Source of the DNA: Pseudokineococcus marinus
GTDB taxonomy: Bacteria; Actinomycetota; Actinomycetes; Actinomycetales; Quadrisphaeraceae
Reading direction: 5' to 3'
Assembly: GCF_037482405.1 (NCBI RefSeq)
Contig: NZ_JBBHZZ010000005.1
Span: 1 to 64,000, forward strand
DNA length: 64,000 bases
How positions within the stretch are numbered: the first letter of the stretch is position 1; every line of letters begins with the position of its first letter. Positions 24,886-33,536 of the stretch are shown here, one piece after another. The notes under the pieces are model-generated. The model made no database searches, was not told the DNA's origin, and worked only from the letters and a program-made list of their open reading frames with translations. The position numbers and the translations under genes were made by a program.

Positions 24886-26262
24886 GTGAGCACCTCCGCA
24901 CCGGCCGACCGGCGCTCCCCCGCCCGCCGGGTGCCGAGGACCGACGTCGTCCTCGCCGCCGACGCGCTCGCCGAGCCGCAGCACCGGCTCGGGCGGGCGC
25001 TCGTCAAGGAGGTCGTCACGGGCGTCCAGCAGCGTGTGCGCACCGGTGAGGTCGCGCCGGAGGACGTCGTGCCCGAGGTCCTCGCGGCCCTGCCCGCCAC
25101 GGCGGCGAGCCTGCGGCCCGTCCTCAACGCGACGGGCGTCATCCTCCACACCAACCTCGGCCGGGCGCCCCTGTCGGCCGCCGCGGTCGAGGCCCTCGCC
25201 GCGGCCGCGGGGACGACCGACGTCGAGCTGGACCTCGCCACCGGGGCGCGCGGTCGCCGCGGGCGCGACGCCACGGCGGCGCTCGCCGCGGCCGTCCCCG
25301 ACGCCGGTGGCGTCCACGTCGTCAACAACGGCGCGGCCGCCCTCGTCCTCGCCGCGACGGCGCTGGCCGCCGGCCGCGAGGTCGTCGTCAGCCGCGGCGA
25401 GATGGTGGAGATCGGCGACGGCTTCCGCCTGCCCGACCTGCTCGTCTCGACGGGCGCGCGGCTGTGCGAGGTCGGGACGACGAACCGCACGGCGCCCCGG
25501 GACTACGCCGACGCGATCGGCCCCGAGACCGGCATGGTGCTCAAGGTCCACCCGTCGAACTTCGTCGTCCGGGGCTTCACCGCGGACGTCGACGTCGCGG
25601 GCCTGTCCGCCGTCGTCGACGAGGCCGCCGGGCGGCTCGGACGCCGCGTGCCCGTGGTCGTCGACACCGGCTCGGGGCTCCTCGCGCCCCACCCCCTCCT
25701 GCCCGACGAGCCCGACGCCGCGACCGCCCTGCGCGCGGGCGCCGACCTTGTGACCTCCAGCGGCGACAAGCTCCTCGGCGGCCCCCAGGCGGGACTGCTG
25801 CTGGGCCGCGCGGAGCTCGTCGAGCAGCTGCGCCGCCACCCGCTGGCCCGCGCGCTGCGCGTCGACAAGCTCGTCCTCGCCGCGCTCGAGGCCACCCTGC
25901 GCGGCCCCGTCGTCCCGGTCCGCGCCGCGCTCGAGGCGCCGCTCGAGCAGGTCCGCGCCCGCGCCGAGGCCGTGGCGGAGGCCCTGGCGTCCGCCGGGCA
26001 CGACGCGGCCGTCGTCGCCAGCGACGCCGCCGTCGGCGGGGGCGGGGCCCCCGAGCTGCCCCTGCCGAGCGCGGCCGTGAGCCTCCCCGCCCGCGCCGCG
26101 GCGGCCCTGCGCGCCGGCTCGCCGCCCGTGGTCGCCCGCACCGAGGCCGGCCGGTGCCTGCTCGACCTGCGCTCCCTGGCGCCCGAGGACGACGCGCAGC
26201 TCGTCGGGGCCGCCCTGCGCGCCCTGGCGACTCCCCGCGCCGCGGCGCCCGCGGGGGCCTGA
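24886..26262 (+). CDS. selA: L-seryl-tRNA(Sec) selenium transferase
   Basis: This 458-residue PLP enzyme converts Ser-tRNA-Sec to Sec-tRNA-Sec with selenophosphate. Motifs are LNATGVILHTNLGRAPLS, TTDVELDLATGARGRRG, VVNNGAAALVLA, SRGEMVEIGDGFRLPDL, VGTTNRT and the PLP-lysine motif SSGDKLLGGPQAG (Lys295). The GTG start at 24886 matches the N-terminal domain position in the family. selB follows after three bases, so the two form an operon with selC just upstream. Confidence 0.97.
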   Translation: MSTSAPADRRSPARRVPRTDVVLAADALAEPQHRLGRALVKEVVTGVQQRVRTGEVAPEDVVPEVLAALPATAASLRPVLNATGVILHTNLGRAPLSAAAVEALAAAAGTTDVELDLATGARGRRGRDATAALAAAVPDAGGVHVVNNGAAALVLAATALAAGREVVVSRGEMVEIGDGFRLPDLLVSTGARLCEVGTTNRTAPRDYADAIGPETGMVLKVHPSNFVVRGFTADVDVAGLSAVVDEAAGRLGRRVPVVVDTGSGLLAPHPLLPDEPDAATALRAGADLVTSSGDKLLGGPQAGLLLGRAELVEQLRRHPLARALRVDKLVLAALEATLRGPVVPVRAALEAPLEQVRARAEAVAEALASAGHDAAVVASDAAVGGGGAPELPLPSAAVSLPARAAAALRAGSPPVVARTEAGRCLLDLRSLAPEDDAQLVGAALRALATPRAAAPAGA

Positions 26263-26265
26263 GCG

Positions 26266-28500
26266 GTGCACGTCCTCGCCACCGCCGGGCACGTCGACCA
26301 CGGCAAGTCCGCCCTCGTCCGCGCGCTCACCGGCCGGGAGCCCGACCGCTGGGCCGAGGAGCAGCGCCGCGGGCTCACGCTCGACCTCGGGTTCGCCTGG
26401 ACCGACCTCGACGACGGCGCGGGCGGCGCCGAGCGCGTCGCGCTCGTCGACGTGCCCGGGCACGAGCGCTTCGTCCCCACCATGCTCGCCGGGGTCGGTC
26501 CCGTGCCCGCCGTCCTCCTCGTCGTCGCGGCCGACGGCGGGTGGATGCCGCAGTCGCAGGAGCACCTCGACGCCCTGGACGCCCTGGGCGTGCGCTCGGG
26601 CCTCGTCGTCGTCAGCCGGGCCGACCTCGTCGACGCGACCGGCGCCGCGGCCACCGCCGCCGACGTCGCGCAGCGCCTGGTCGGCACCTCGCTCGAGGGC
26701 TCCCCGTCCGTCGTCGTGAGCGCCCGCACGGGCGCCGGGACCGAGGCGCTGCGCGCCGCCGTCGTGCGCCTCGTGCGCGGGCTGCCCCCGGCCGACCCCG
26801 GAGCGCCGCCGCGCCTGTGGCTCGACCGCTCGTTCACCATCCGCGGCGCCGGCACCGTCGTCACGGGCACGCTGCCCGAGGGCGTCCTGCGCACCGGCGA
26901 CGAGCTCGAGGCGGTCACGCCCGACGGCGAGCGCCGGTCGGTGCGGGTCCGCGGTCTGCAGTCCCTCGAGGAGCCGCGCCCGGAGGTGGCCGGGCCCGCC
27001 CGCGTGGCGGTCAACCTGCGCGGCGCGTCCGCCGGTGACGTGCCCCGCGGCAGCGCCCTCCTCGCGCCCGGCAGCGCCCGGCTCACCTCCGAGGTGGACG
27101 TCGTGCTCACCGGTGCGGTGCGCGCGCGGGCTCTCGCGGACGACGGCCAGGCCACGGCCGCCGCCGGACGCGACGCCCTGCCCCTCGAGGCGCTCCTGCA
27201 CGTCGGCGCCGCCCAGGTGAGCGCGCGGCCGCGCGCGCTGGGGCGCACCGGGGGCGGCGCGAGCGACGGCCCCGAGGTGGTCCGGCTGCGCCTGCGGACG
27301 CCGCTGCCCCTGCGCACGGGCGACCTCGGGCTGCTGCGCGACCCGGGCCGCCGAGCCGTCCTCGCCGGGGTCCGCGTCCTCGACGTCGACCCTCCGCCGC
27401 TCACCCGGCGCGGGGCCGCCCGGGCCCGCGCCGCCGACCTCGCCGTCCCCGCCACGCTCCTCGTCGACGACGTCGCTCCCGACTCCCGCGCCCGGCACGA
27501 GGCGCTCCTCGACGACGAGGTCCGCCGGCGCGGCGTCGTCGCCGCCGCCGCCCTCGTCCGCGCCGGGCACGCCGCCGCCCTTGTGCGGGACCGGCTGCGC
27601 CGCAGCGGGACCGGCGCGCAGGTGCTCGACCCGCGGTTGCGCGACGAGCTGCGGCAGCGGCTCGTCGCCCTCGTGGCGCAGGACGCGGCCACCGACCCGC
27701 TCGCGGGCGGCACACCGCTCGAGGCGGCCCGGCACCGACTGGGCGTGCCGGACCTCGACGTCGTCCGGCTCCTGGCCGCCGACGTGCTCGTCGAGCGCGA
27801 CGGGCGGCTGGTGGCGCCAGCCCCGCCGACGCCCGCCCCGCCGACGCCTGCCCCGCCGACGCCCGCCCCGCCGAGTCCGGCTCCCCCGACGCCGGCCGCT
27901 CCGAGGCCCGCTCCGTCGGCGTCATCCCCGCCGCGGCCCACCACGCCGTCGCCGCGCCCGGCGGGTGGTCCCGCGCCGACGCCGCTTCCCCACCCCGGCC
28001 CGCCCGCTCCCGGCCGTCCCGCCCCCGGAGGCCCCGCCCCCGGAAGCCCCGCCCCCCGGATCCCCGGCCACCCCGGGTCCACCGCCCAGCGCCCGCCCGT
28101 CACGCCCTCCCCGGTCGAGAGCCCCTCCGCCGTGCAGCCGGCGCTCGACCAGCTGCCGCCGCCGGTGGCCGCCGCGGTGCGGGAGGTCCTGGCCGACCTG
28201 CGCGCCGAGCCCTTCCGGGCCCCGGAGGCGCACCGCCTGCGCGACCTCGGGCTGGGGCCGCGCGAGCTGGGCGCGGCCGTCCGGGTCGGCGCCCTGGTCC
28301 GCGTGGGCGACGTCGTCCTCGCGCCGGGCGCCCTCGACGCGGCGGCCGCCGCGCTGGCCGGCCTGCCGTCGCCCTTCACGACCAGCGAGGCCCGGCAGGC
28401 CTGGGGCACGAGCCGGCGGGTGGCCCTGCCGCTGCTCGAGGCGCTGGATGCGAGCGGTCGCACCGCGCGCCAGCCGGACGACCGGCGCCGGCTGCGCTGA
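26266..28500 (+). CDS. selB: Selenocysteine-specific elongation factor with proline-rich linker
   Basis: This 744-residue GTPase delivers Sec-tRNA to UGA codons marked by a SECIS. The G domain has GHVDHGKS (residues 8-15), the switch DVPGHERF and SRADL in place of NKxD. EF-Tu-like beta-barrels follow, then C-terminal winged helices that bind the SECIS loop. Between winged-helix parts, roughly residues 519-605, lies a Pro/Ala-rich segment. It begins with tandem PAPPT repeats encoded by 15-base units (27828-27897), which is unusual. The GTG start at 26266 is coupled to selA. The stop lies within a hairpin shared with the convergent permease. Confidence 0.96.
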   Translation: MHVLATAGHVDHGKSALVRALTGREPDRWAEEQRRGLTLDLGFAWTDLDDGAGGAERVALVDVPGHERFVPTMLAGVGPVPAVLLVVAADGGWMPQSQEHLDALDALGVRSGLVVVSRADLVDATGAAATAADVAQRLVGTSLEGSPSVVVSARTGAGTEALRAAVVRLVRGLPPADPGAPPRLWLDRSFTIRGAGTVVTGTLPEGVLRTGDELEAVTPDGERRSVRVRGLQSLEEPRPEVAGPARVAVNLRGASAGDVPRGSALLAPGSARLTSEVDVVLTGAVRARALADDGQATAAAGRDALPLEALLHVGAAQVSARPRALGRTGGGASDGPEVVRLRLRTPLPLRTGDLGLLRDPGRRAVLAGVRVLDVDPPPLTRRGAARARAADLAVPATLLVDDVAPDSRARHEALLDDEVRRRGVVAAAALVRAGHAAALVRDRLRRSGTGAQVLDPRLRDELRQRLVALVAQDAATDPLAGGTPLEAARHRLGVPDLDVVRLLAADVLVERDGRLVAPAPPTPAPPTPAPPTPAPPSPAPPTPAAPRPAPSASSPPRPTTPSPRPAGGPAPTPLPHPGPPAPGRPAPGGPAPGSPAPRIPGHPGSTAQRPPVTPSPVESPSAVQPALDQLPPPVAAAVREVLADLRAEPFRAPEAHRLRDLGLGPRELGAAVRVGALVRVGDVVLAPGALDAAAAALAGLPSPFTTSEARQAWGTSRRVALPLLEALDASGRTARQPDDRRRLR

Positions 28501-28516
28501 GCGCGCCTCAGCGCAG
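28492..28516. terminator. Bidirectional hairpin spanning both stop codons
   Basis: CTGCGCTGAG (28492-28501), loop CGCGC, then CTCAGCGCAG (28507-28516) is a perfect 10-bp stem. It contains the selB TGA (28498-28500) on one side and the permease TGA (minus strand, 28508-28510) on the other. It would serve both convergent transcripts. Confidence 0.65.
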
Positions 28517-30217
28517 GACGGCGCGGGCGCGGTCGCTGACGAGGTCGACGGCGAGGGTCAGCGCGACGACGACGACGAGCGTCGTGGCGACCGCCGGCCA
28601 GTCGAAGACGGCCAGCTGGAGGGCGAGCAGGGCGCCGAGGCCGCCGGCGCCGAGGAGCCCGACGAGCACGGTGTCGCGGACGGCGACCTCCCAGCGGTAC
28701 AGCGCGAGCGCGAGCACCGGTCCGACGGCTCGGGGCGCGACGCCGTAGAGACGTGCGGCGGTCCCCGAGGCCCCCAGCGCGGTGAGCGCGTCGGCGGGCC
28801 GCCGGTCCAGCTCCTCGAGGGCCTCGCCCGTGAGCCGCCCCATCACCCCGAGCGTGTAGACGCCGAGCGCCAGCGCCCCCGGCAGGACGCCCGGGCGCAG
28901 GACGAAGAGGAGCACGAGGGCCCACACCGGCGGGGGCACCGCGCGCAGGACGAGCAGCGCCGTCCGCACGAGGACGCCGGCGAGGGCCCGCGGGACCGTG
29001 ACGCGGTGCGCCGGGCGGGTGGTGAGGCCGGCCAGCAGCACCGCCCCGGGCGTCGCCAGGGCGACGGCCACGACGGAGGTCTGCACCGTCACCACGGCCG
29101 CTCCGGCGAGCGCGACGAGCAGCGGGCCCGAGACGTCCGGCGGCCACGCGGCGGAGACGAGCAGGGCCAGCTGCTCGCGCGCGCGGTCGTCGACGAGCGC
29201 CGCGGGCGAGACCGCCAGGTACCACGCGGACCAGGCCACCAGGGCGGGCACGGCGACGCCGGCCACCACCAGGGCGCGGTCGCGGTGCAGCCGACCACCC
29301 CGCGGGACCGGGGGGTCGGCGATCCGCCGGCGCACGGCCCGACCGGCGACGACGGCGGCCACGCACAGCGCCGTGAGCGCGTAGACGCAGGTCCACACCT
29401 GGTCCCACCGCAGCGAGGCGAAGGACAGCGAGAGCTGGTAGCCCAGGCCGCCGGCTCCGATGAGGCCGAGCACGACGGCGGAGCGGACCGCGCACTCGAG
29501 GCGGTAGAAGGCGTACGCGAGGAGGCCGCCGGCGGCCTGCGGCCACAGCCCGTAGAGCAGCGCCGTCGTGCGCCCGGCGCCCGCGGCGACCAGCGCGTCG
29601 TGCGCCGCGCGGGGCGCCTCGTCGAGGAGGTCGGCGAACACCTTGGCCGTCACGGCGCCGTAGGGGACGGCGATGGCGAGGACGCCGACCCAGGGGTCCA
29701 GGCCCAGGACGTTGAGCAGCAGCAGGCCCCACACCGCCTCGTGCAGCCCGCGCGGCACCGCGACCGCCCCCCGGGCCAGCAGCCGGCCGGTCCGGCGGCG
29801 CCCCCAGGAGCTGCGGGCCAGCAGCGGGGCGCCGAGCGCGCCCGCCGCTACGGCGAGCCCCGCGCCGAGGGCGGCGTAGGCGACGGTGACGAGCGTGCTG
29901 CCGAGGAGGAGCCGCAGGAAGTCCGGCGAGAGGTCGGGTGCGAGCGCGCCCGCGCCGAAGCGGGCGAGCTGGCGCGTGCCCGCGGGGTTGAGGACCTCGC
30001 CGGAGAAGACGCCCGCTCCGGCGAGGGACCACAGGAGGAGGACGCCCGCACCGACGCCCCACGCCCACCGGGCGCGCGCGCGACGCAGCCGCGGCACCGA
30101 CGGCCCGGCGTCCCCACCAGCCGGCGCCCCGTCCGGGACACCGTCCGGGGCACCGACCGGGGCACCGACCGGGGCACCGACCGGGGCGGCGGACCCGGCG
30201 CGCGAGCCGGCGCTCAC
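28508..30217 (-). CDS. ABC transporter permease, fused PhnE-PhnE type
   Basis: The product is 569 residues with two homologous permease halves. Each has the binding-protein-dependent transport EAA-type loop (DEAPRAAHDALVAAGAG in the first, EELDRRPADALTALGASG in the second) and a conserved GLIGAGGLGYQL or GLLGAGGLGALL motif. PhnE-like permeases are normally single-domain homodimers; here both are in one chain. The N-terminus has a 12-base tandem repeat encoding VGAP units. The GTG at 30217 overlaps the ATPase stop. Substrate is probably a selenium oxyanion, inferred from neighbourhood. Confidence 0.88.
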   Translation of the reverse strand: MSAGSRAGSAAPVGAPVGAPVGAPDGVPDGAPAGGDAGPSVPRLRRARARWAWGVGAGVLLLWSLAGAGVFSGEVLNPAGTRQLARFGAGALAPDLSPDFLRLLLGSTLVTVAYAALGAGLAVAAGALGAPLLARSSWGRRRTGRLLARGAVAVPRGLHEAVWGLLLLNVLGLDPWVGVLAIAVPYGAVTAKVFADLLDEAPRAAHDALVAAGAGRTTALLYGLWPQAAGGLLAYAFYRLECAVRSAVVLGLIGAGGLGYQLSLSFASLRWDQVWTCVYALTALCVAAVVAGRAVRRRIADPPVPRGGRLHRDRALVVAGVAVPALVAWSAWYLAVSPAALVDDRAREQLALLVSAAWPPDVSGPLLVALAGAAVVTVQTSVVAVALATPGAVLLAGLTTRPAHRVTVPRALAGVLVRTALLVLRAVPPPVWALVLLFVLRPGVLPGALALGVYTLGVMGRLTGEALEELDRRPADALTALGASGTAARLYGVAPRAVGPVLALALYRWEVAVRDTVLVGLLGAGGLGALLALQLAVFDWPAVATTLVVVVALTLAVDLVSDRARAVLR

Positions 30218-30978
30218 CGGGGCGCCCCGTAGAAGGCGGCGAGGTCGGCCGCGGTCAGGGCCGGCACCGGCGCGTCGAGCACGACCCGCCCCTGCTCCAG
30301 ACCCACCACGCGGGTGCAGTGCCGCAGTGCCACCGCCGGGTCGTGCAGGGAGGCCAGCAGCGTCCCGCCCCGACGCTCCGCGACGTCGCGGAGCAGCACC
30401 ATCGTCCGGTCGGTCAGCGCGGGGTCGAGCGCCGAGGCCGGCTCGTCGGCGAGCACGAGGTCGGGCTGCTGGAGCAGGACGCGCGCCACGGCGACCCGCT
30501 GCTGCTGCCCGCCCGAGAGCCGGTCGGTGCGGTCGTAGAGGCGGTCGGCCAGCCCCACCTCGGCGAGCGCGGCCGCGACCTCGGGGACGCCCTGCGGGCG
30601 CAGCAGCGACAGGGCCGCGCGCCACGTCGGCCACGTGCCGAGACGCCCCGCGTTGACGTCGTGCACCACGCGCAGCGCGCCGACCAGGTCGAGGTGCTGG
30701 TGCACGGTGCCCACGCGGGCGCGCAGGCGGCGCAGCTCGCGCGGCGGCAGCCCGGCGAGGTCGCGCCCCAGCACCTCCACGGTCCCGGTCGCCGGCCGCA
30801 CGGCCCCCGTGAGGAGCCGCAGGAGCGTGGACTTGCCCGCCCCGGAGGACCCGACGACGGCGACCCGCTCGCCGGCGCCGACGACGAGGTCGACGCCGGC
30901 GAGGGCCCGGGTGCGGCCGAGGCGGACCTCGACGTCGCGCAGCCGGACGGCCGGCGCGCCCGGGTCGACGCCGGTCAG
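30214..30978 (-). CDS. ABC transporter ATP-binding protein, PhnC-like
   Basis: The product is about 254 residues. Walker A is GSSGAGKST, the Q-loop region is VGTVHQHLDLVG, the signature is LSGGQQQR, Walker B is LVLADEPASALD and the switch His is in LASLHD. The length and the HQHLDLV and NAGRLG patches resemble PhnC. No ATG, GTG or TTG lies in frame before the first strand. The likely start is a rare CTG at 30978, which overlaps the stop of the binding-protein gene (CTGA) and would depend on translational coupling. Confidence 0.88.
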   Translation of the reverse strand: MTGVDPGAPAVRLRDVEVRLGRTRALAGVDLVVGAGERVAVVGSSGAGKSTLLRLLTGAVRPATGTVEVLGRDLAGLPPRELRRLRARVGTVHQHLDLVGALRVVHDVNAGRLGTWPTWRAALSLLRPQGVPEVAAALAEVGLADRLYDRTDRLSGGQQQRVAVARVLLQQPDLVLADEPASALDPALTDRTMVLLRDVAERRGGTLLASLHDPAVALRHCTRVVGLEQGRVVLDAPVPALTAADLAAFYGAPR

Positions 30979-32018
30979 CGGAGCAGCCCGAGCTGCTCGC
31001 CGACCGCCTCGATCTGGGCGTGGTCGGACGCCCGGGCCTCGACGAAGGACCCGGCGCCGAAGAGCTCGAGCACGCGGGCGTCGTCGGGGTCGTCGGCGGA
31101 CAGCCCGAGGAAGTAGTCCTGCAGCCGCTCGGGCAGGTCCTCCCCCAGCCGCTCCACCGCGTCCGGGCCGAGCAGCCAGTGGTAGTCGTGGTACGGCGGC
31201 GTCCGGGAGAAGAGCTGCACGGCGGGGTCGACCTCCCCGGCCTCCACCCGCGCCAGCCACACCTGCTCGTTGAGCACGCCGGCCTCGTAGCTCCCGGAGG
31301 CGACGAGCTGGAGCGTCGCGTCGTGGGAGCCGCTGAAGCCCGGGCCGCCGGGGAAGCCGCGCGGGTCGACGCCCTGCTCGGTGAGGAAGGAGGCCGGCAT
31401 GAGGAAGCCGGACGTCGAGGTCTGGCTGCCGTAGGTGAAGCGCAGGTCGGCGAGCGGGGTGAGGTCCTGCGACGGGGCGAGGCCCGTGGCCTCGTTGACG
31501 ACGAAGACGGAGCGGAAGTCCTCGTCGATGTCGCGCTGGGCGACGACGACGGCGCCCGGCGTCTGGCGCCGGGCCTGCACGCCGGTGAGACCGCCGAACC
31601 AGACGAGGTCGAGGTCGCCGGTGCGGAAGAGGGAGACGGCGGCCGCGTAGTCGGTGACGGGCCGGTAGGTGACGCCGAGGCCGAGGGCGTCGGCCATCGA
31701 GTCGGCGACGAGGCCGTAGAGGCGCTGGAGGACCTCGGGGTCCTGGTCGGGGATGGCGCCGACCGTCAGGGCGCCGCCGGACGAGGCCGAGGGGCCGGCG
31801 GGCGAGGCGTCGGCGGGCGGGGCGTCGACGGAAGGGGACACCGGCGAGGTGCGTCCGCCGCAGGCGGCGAGGGCGCCGGCCGCCGCGGCGGCACCCAGAC
31901 CGGCGAGCAGCCGCCGCCGCGTGGGCGCGGCGGGGAGGACGGACGGGACGGAGGAGGAGTGCTGCAGGGACGGCTCGAGCTCGGGGCCACCCGACCGGGC
32001 GACGTCGTGGCCCGTCAC
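30975..32018 (-). CDS. PhnD-like substrate-binding lipoprotein, putative selenium-oxyanion binder
   Basis: The product is 347 residues from the GTG at 32018. A signal with TRRRLLAGLGAAAAAGALAAC contains twin arginines and a lipobox (ALAAC), so it is probably an exported lipoprotein. The mature part has LTVGAIPDQDPEVLQRLYG, LFRTGDLDLVWFGGLTGVQA, RFTYGSQTSTSGFLMPASF and HDATLQLVASGSYEAGVLNE, the PhnD-type oxyanion-binding pattern. PhnD-like proteins near selenium genes are elsewhere annotated as putative selenate transporters, and selD/selA/selB lie directly beyond. No phosphonate-degradation gene is in the window. The start is uncertain. Confidence 0.85.
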   Translation of the reverse strand: MTGHDVARSGGPELEPSLQHSSSVPSVLPAAPTRRRLLAGLGAAAAAGALAACGGRTSPVSPSVDAPPADASPAGPSASSGGALTVGAIPDQDPEVLQRLYGLVADSMADALGLGVTYRPVTDYAAAVSLFRTGDLDLVWFGGLTGVQARRQTPGAVVVAQRDIDEDFRSVFVVNEATGLAPSQDLTPLADLRFTYGSQTSTSGFLMPASFLTEQGVDPRGFPGGPGFSGSHDATLQLVASGSYEAGVLNEQVWLARVEAGEVDPAVQLFSRTPPYHDYHWLLGPDAVERLGEDLPERLQDYFLGLSADDPDDARVLELFGAGSFVEARASDHAQIEAVGEQLGLLR

Positions 32019-32041
32019 GTCGTCGTGGGCAGGGCGTGGGC

Positions 32042-32060
32042 GGTGACGGTCACGGTGACC
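32042..32060. promoter_or_regulatory. Overlapping inverted repeats upstream of the binding protein
   Basis: GTGAC-G-GTCAC (32043-32053) shares its right arm with GTCAC-G-GTGAC (32049-32059), making an overlapping palindrome 24-41 bases before the importer's first gene. It could be an operator. It lies between divergent importer and serA genes. Confidence 0.3.
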
Positions 32061-32209
32061 TCCGGGGGCGTGGGCTGCGGACGGCGGACGGCGCCATCGT
32101 GGCCCACCGCCCGGCGCCGGGCGGACCCGCCCGACCGGCGGGGCCCGCGGCGCGTCCAGCGTCCGGACCCGCGCCACGGCCCCGCGCGGCCCTCGGCGAT
32201 GATCGGCGC

Positions 32210-33406
32210 ATGGCTCGCGCGCTCCTGCTGGAGAACCTGCACCCCCAGGCCTCGACCATCCTCGCCGGCTCCGGCGTCACGCCGGTCGAGCACGGCGGAG
32301 CGATGGACGAGGACGAGCTCGTCGAGGCGCTGCAGGGCGTGGCGGTGCTCGGCATCCGCTCCAAGACCCAGGTCACCGAGCGCGTCCTCGCGCAGGCCCC
32401 CGGGCTCCAGGCCGTCGGCGCCTTCTGCATCGGCACGAACCAGATCGACCTCGACGCGGCGGCCGCCCGGGGCGTCGCCGTCTTCAACGCGCCGTTCTCC
32501 AACACCCGCAGCGTCGTCGAGCTCGCGATCGCGGAGATCATCGCGCTGACCCGCCGGCTCACGGTCAAGGACTCGACGCTGCACGCCGGGGTCTGGGACA
32601 AGTCGGCGGAGGGCAGCCACGAGGTGCGCGGCCGCACGCTCGGCATCGTCGGCTACGGCAACATCGGCAGCCAGCTCTCGGTCGTCGCCGAGGCCCTCGG
32701 CATGTCCGTCGTCTACTACGACACCGCCGAGAAGCTGGCGCTGGGCAACGCGCGGCGGGCGCCCGACCTCGAGAGCCTGCTGCGCCACAGCGACGTCGTC
32801 ACGCTGCACGTCGACGGGCGGTCGGGCAACGCCGGCTTCTTCGGCCGCGAGCAGCTGGCGCAGATGCGCGAGGGCGCCGTCTTCCTCAACCTCTCGCGCG
32901 GCTTCGTGCTCGACCACGACGCGCTCGCGGACGCGGTGACGAGCGGCCACCTGTCCGGGGCGGCCGTCGACGTCTTCCCCGAGGAGCCGAAGAAGCGCGG
33001 CGACGCCTTCGCCTCGCCGCTGCGCGGCCTGCCCAACGTCATCCTCACCCCGCACATCGGCGGGTCGACGGAGGAGGCTCAGGAGGACATCGGCCGCTTC
33101 GTCGCCACCAAGCTGCGCGACTACCTGCGCACCGGCAGCACGAGCCTGTCCGTCAACCTGCCGGCCGTCGCGCTCGACCGCGTGCCCGGGACGGCCCGCC
33201 TGGCCCACCTCCACCGCAACGTCCCGGGCGTCCTCGCGACCGTCAACCGCGTGCTCGCCGAGCACGGCGTCAACGTCGACGGGCAGCTGCTCACCACGCG
33301 CGGCGCCTTCGGCTACGCCGTCACCGACGTCGCCGACGGCGTCACGCCCGAGGTCGTCGAGGCCCTGCGCGCCATGCCGGAGACGGTGCGGCTCCTCGTC
33401 GTCTGA
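32210..33406 (+). CDS. serA: D-3-phosphoglycerate dehydrogenase, short type
   Basis: The product is 398 residues and catalyses the first step of serine biosynthesis. The substrate domain starts RALLLENLHPQASTIL. The NAD motif is GIVGYGNIGSQL, with catalytic-region motifs LNLSRGFVLDHDAL and PHIGGSTEEAQ. A C-terminal ACT domain (HRNVPGVLATVNRVLAEHGV) senses serine. Length and layout match the E. coli-type enzyme, without the extra intervening domain of the long form common in actinomycetes. Serine is the precursor of selenocysteine, but the link may be accidental. Confidence 0.95.
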   Translation: MARALLLENLHPQASTILAGSGVTPVEHGGAMDEDELVEALQGVAVLGIRSKTQVTERVLAQAPGLQAVGAFCIGTNQIDLDAAAARGVAVFNAPFSNTRSVVELAIAEIIALTRRLTVKDSTLHAGVWDKSAEGSHEVRGRTLGIVGYGNIGSQLSVVAEALGMSVVYYDTAEKLALGNARRAPDLESLLRHSDVVTLHVDGRSGNAGFFGREQLAQMREGAVFLNLSRGFVLDHDALADAVTSGHLSGAAVDVFPEEPKKRGDAFASPLRGLPNVILTPHIGGSTEEAQEDIGRFVATKLRDYLRTGSTSLSVNLPAVALDRVPGTARLAHLHRNVPGVLATVNRVLAEHGVNVDGQLLTTRGAFGYAVTDVADGVTPEVVEALRAMPETVRLLVV

Positions 33407-33536
33407 GAACCGGCGCCAGCCGGTCGCCCACCCGGGCGAGACCGCTGCGGGCCCCGGACCGGAGCGGGGCGCGCGGGGTACCGTGCCGCTCTCCCGCGAC
33501 GACGTCGTGCGCGGGCGGGGGTGCGGAGGTCGGCCG

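Noticed and set aside
28508..32018. A phosphonate importer as the primary call
   Set aside because: No phosphonate lyase, hydrolase or phosphite gene is in the window, whereas selenium genes are immediately adjacent. Kept only as the alternative.
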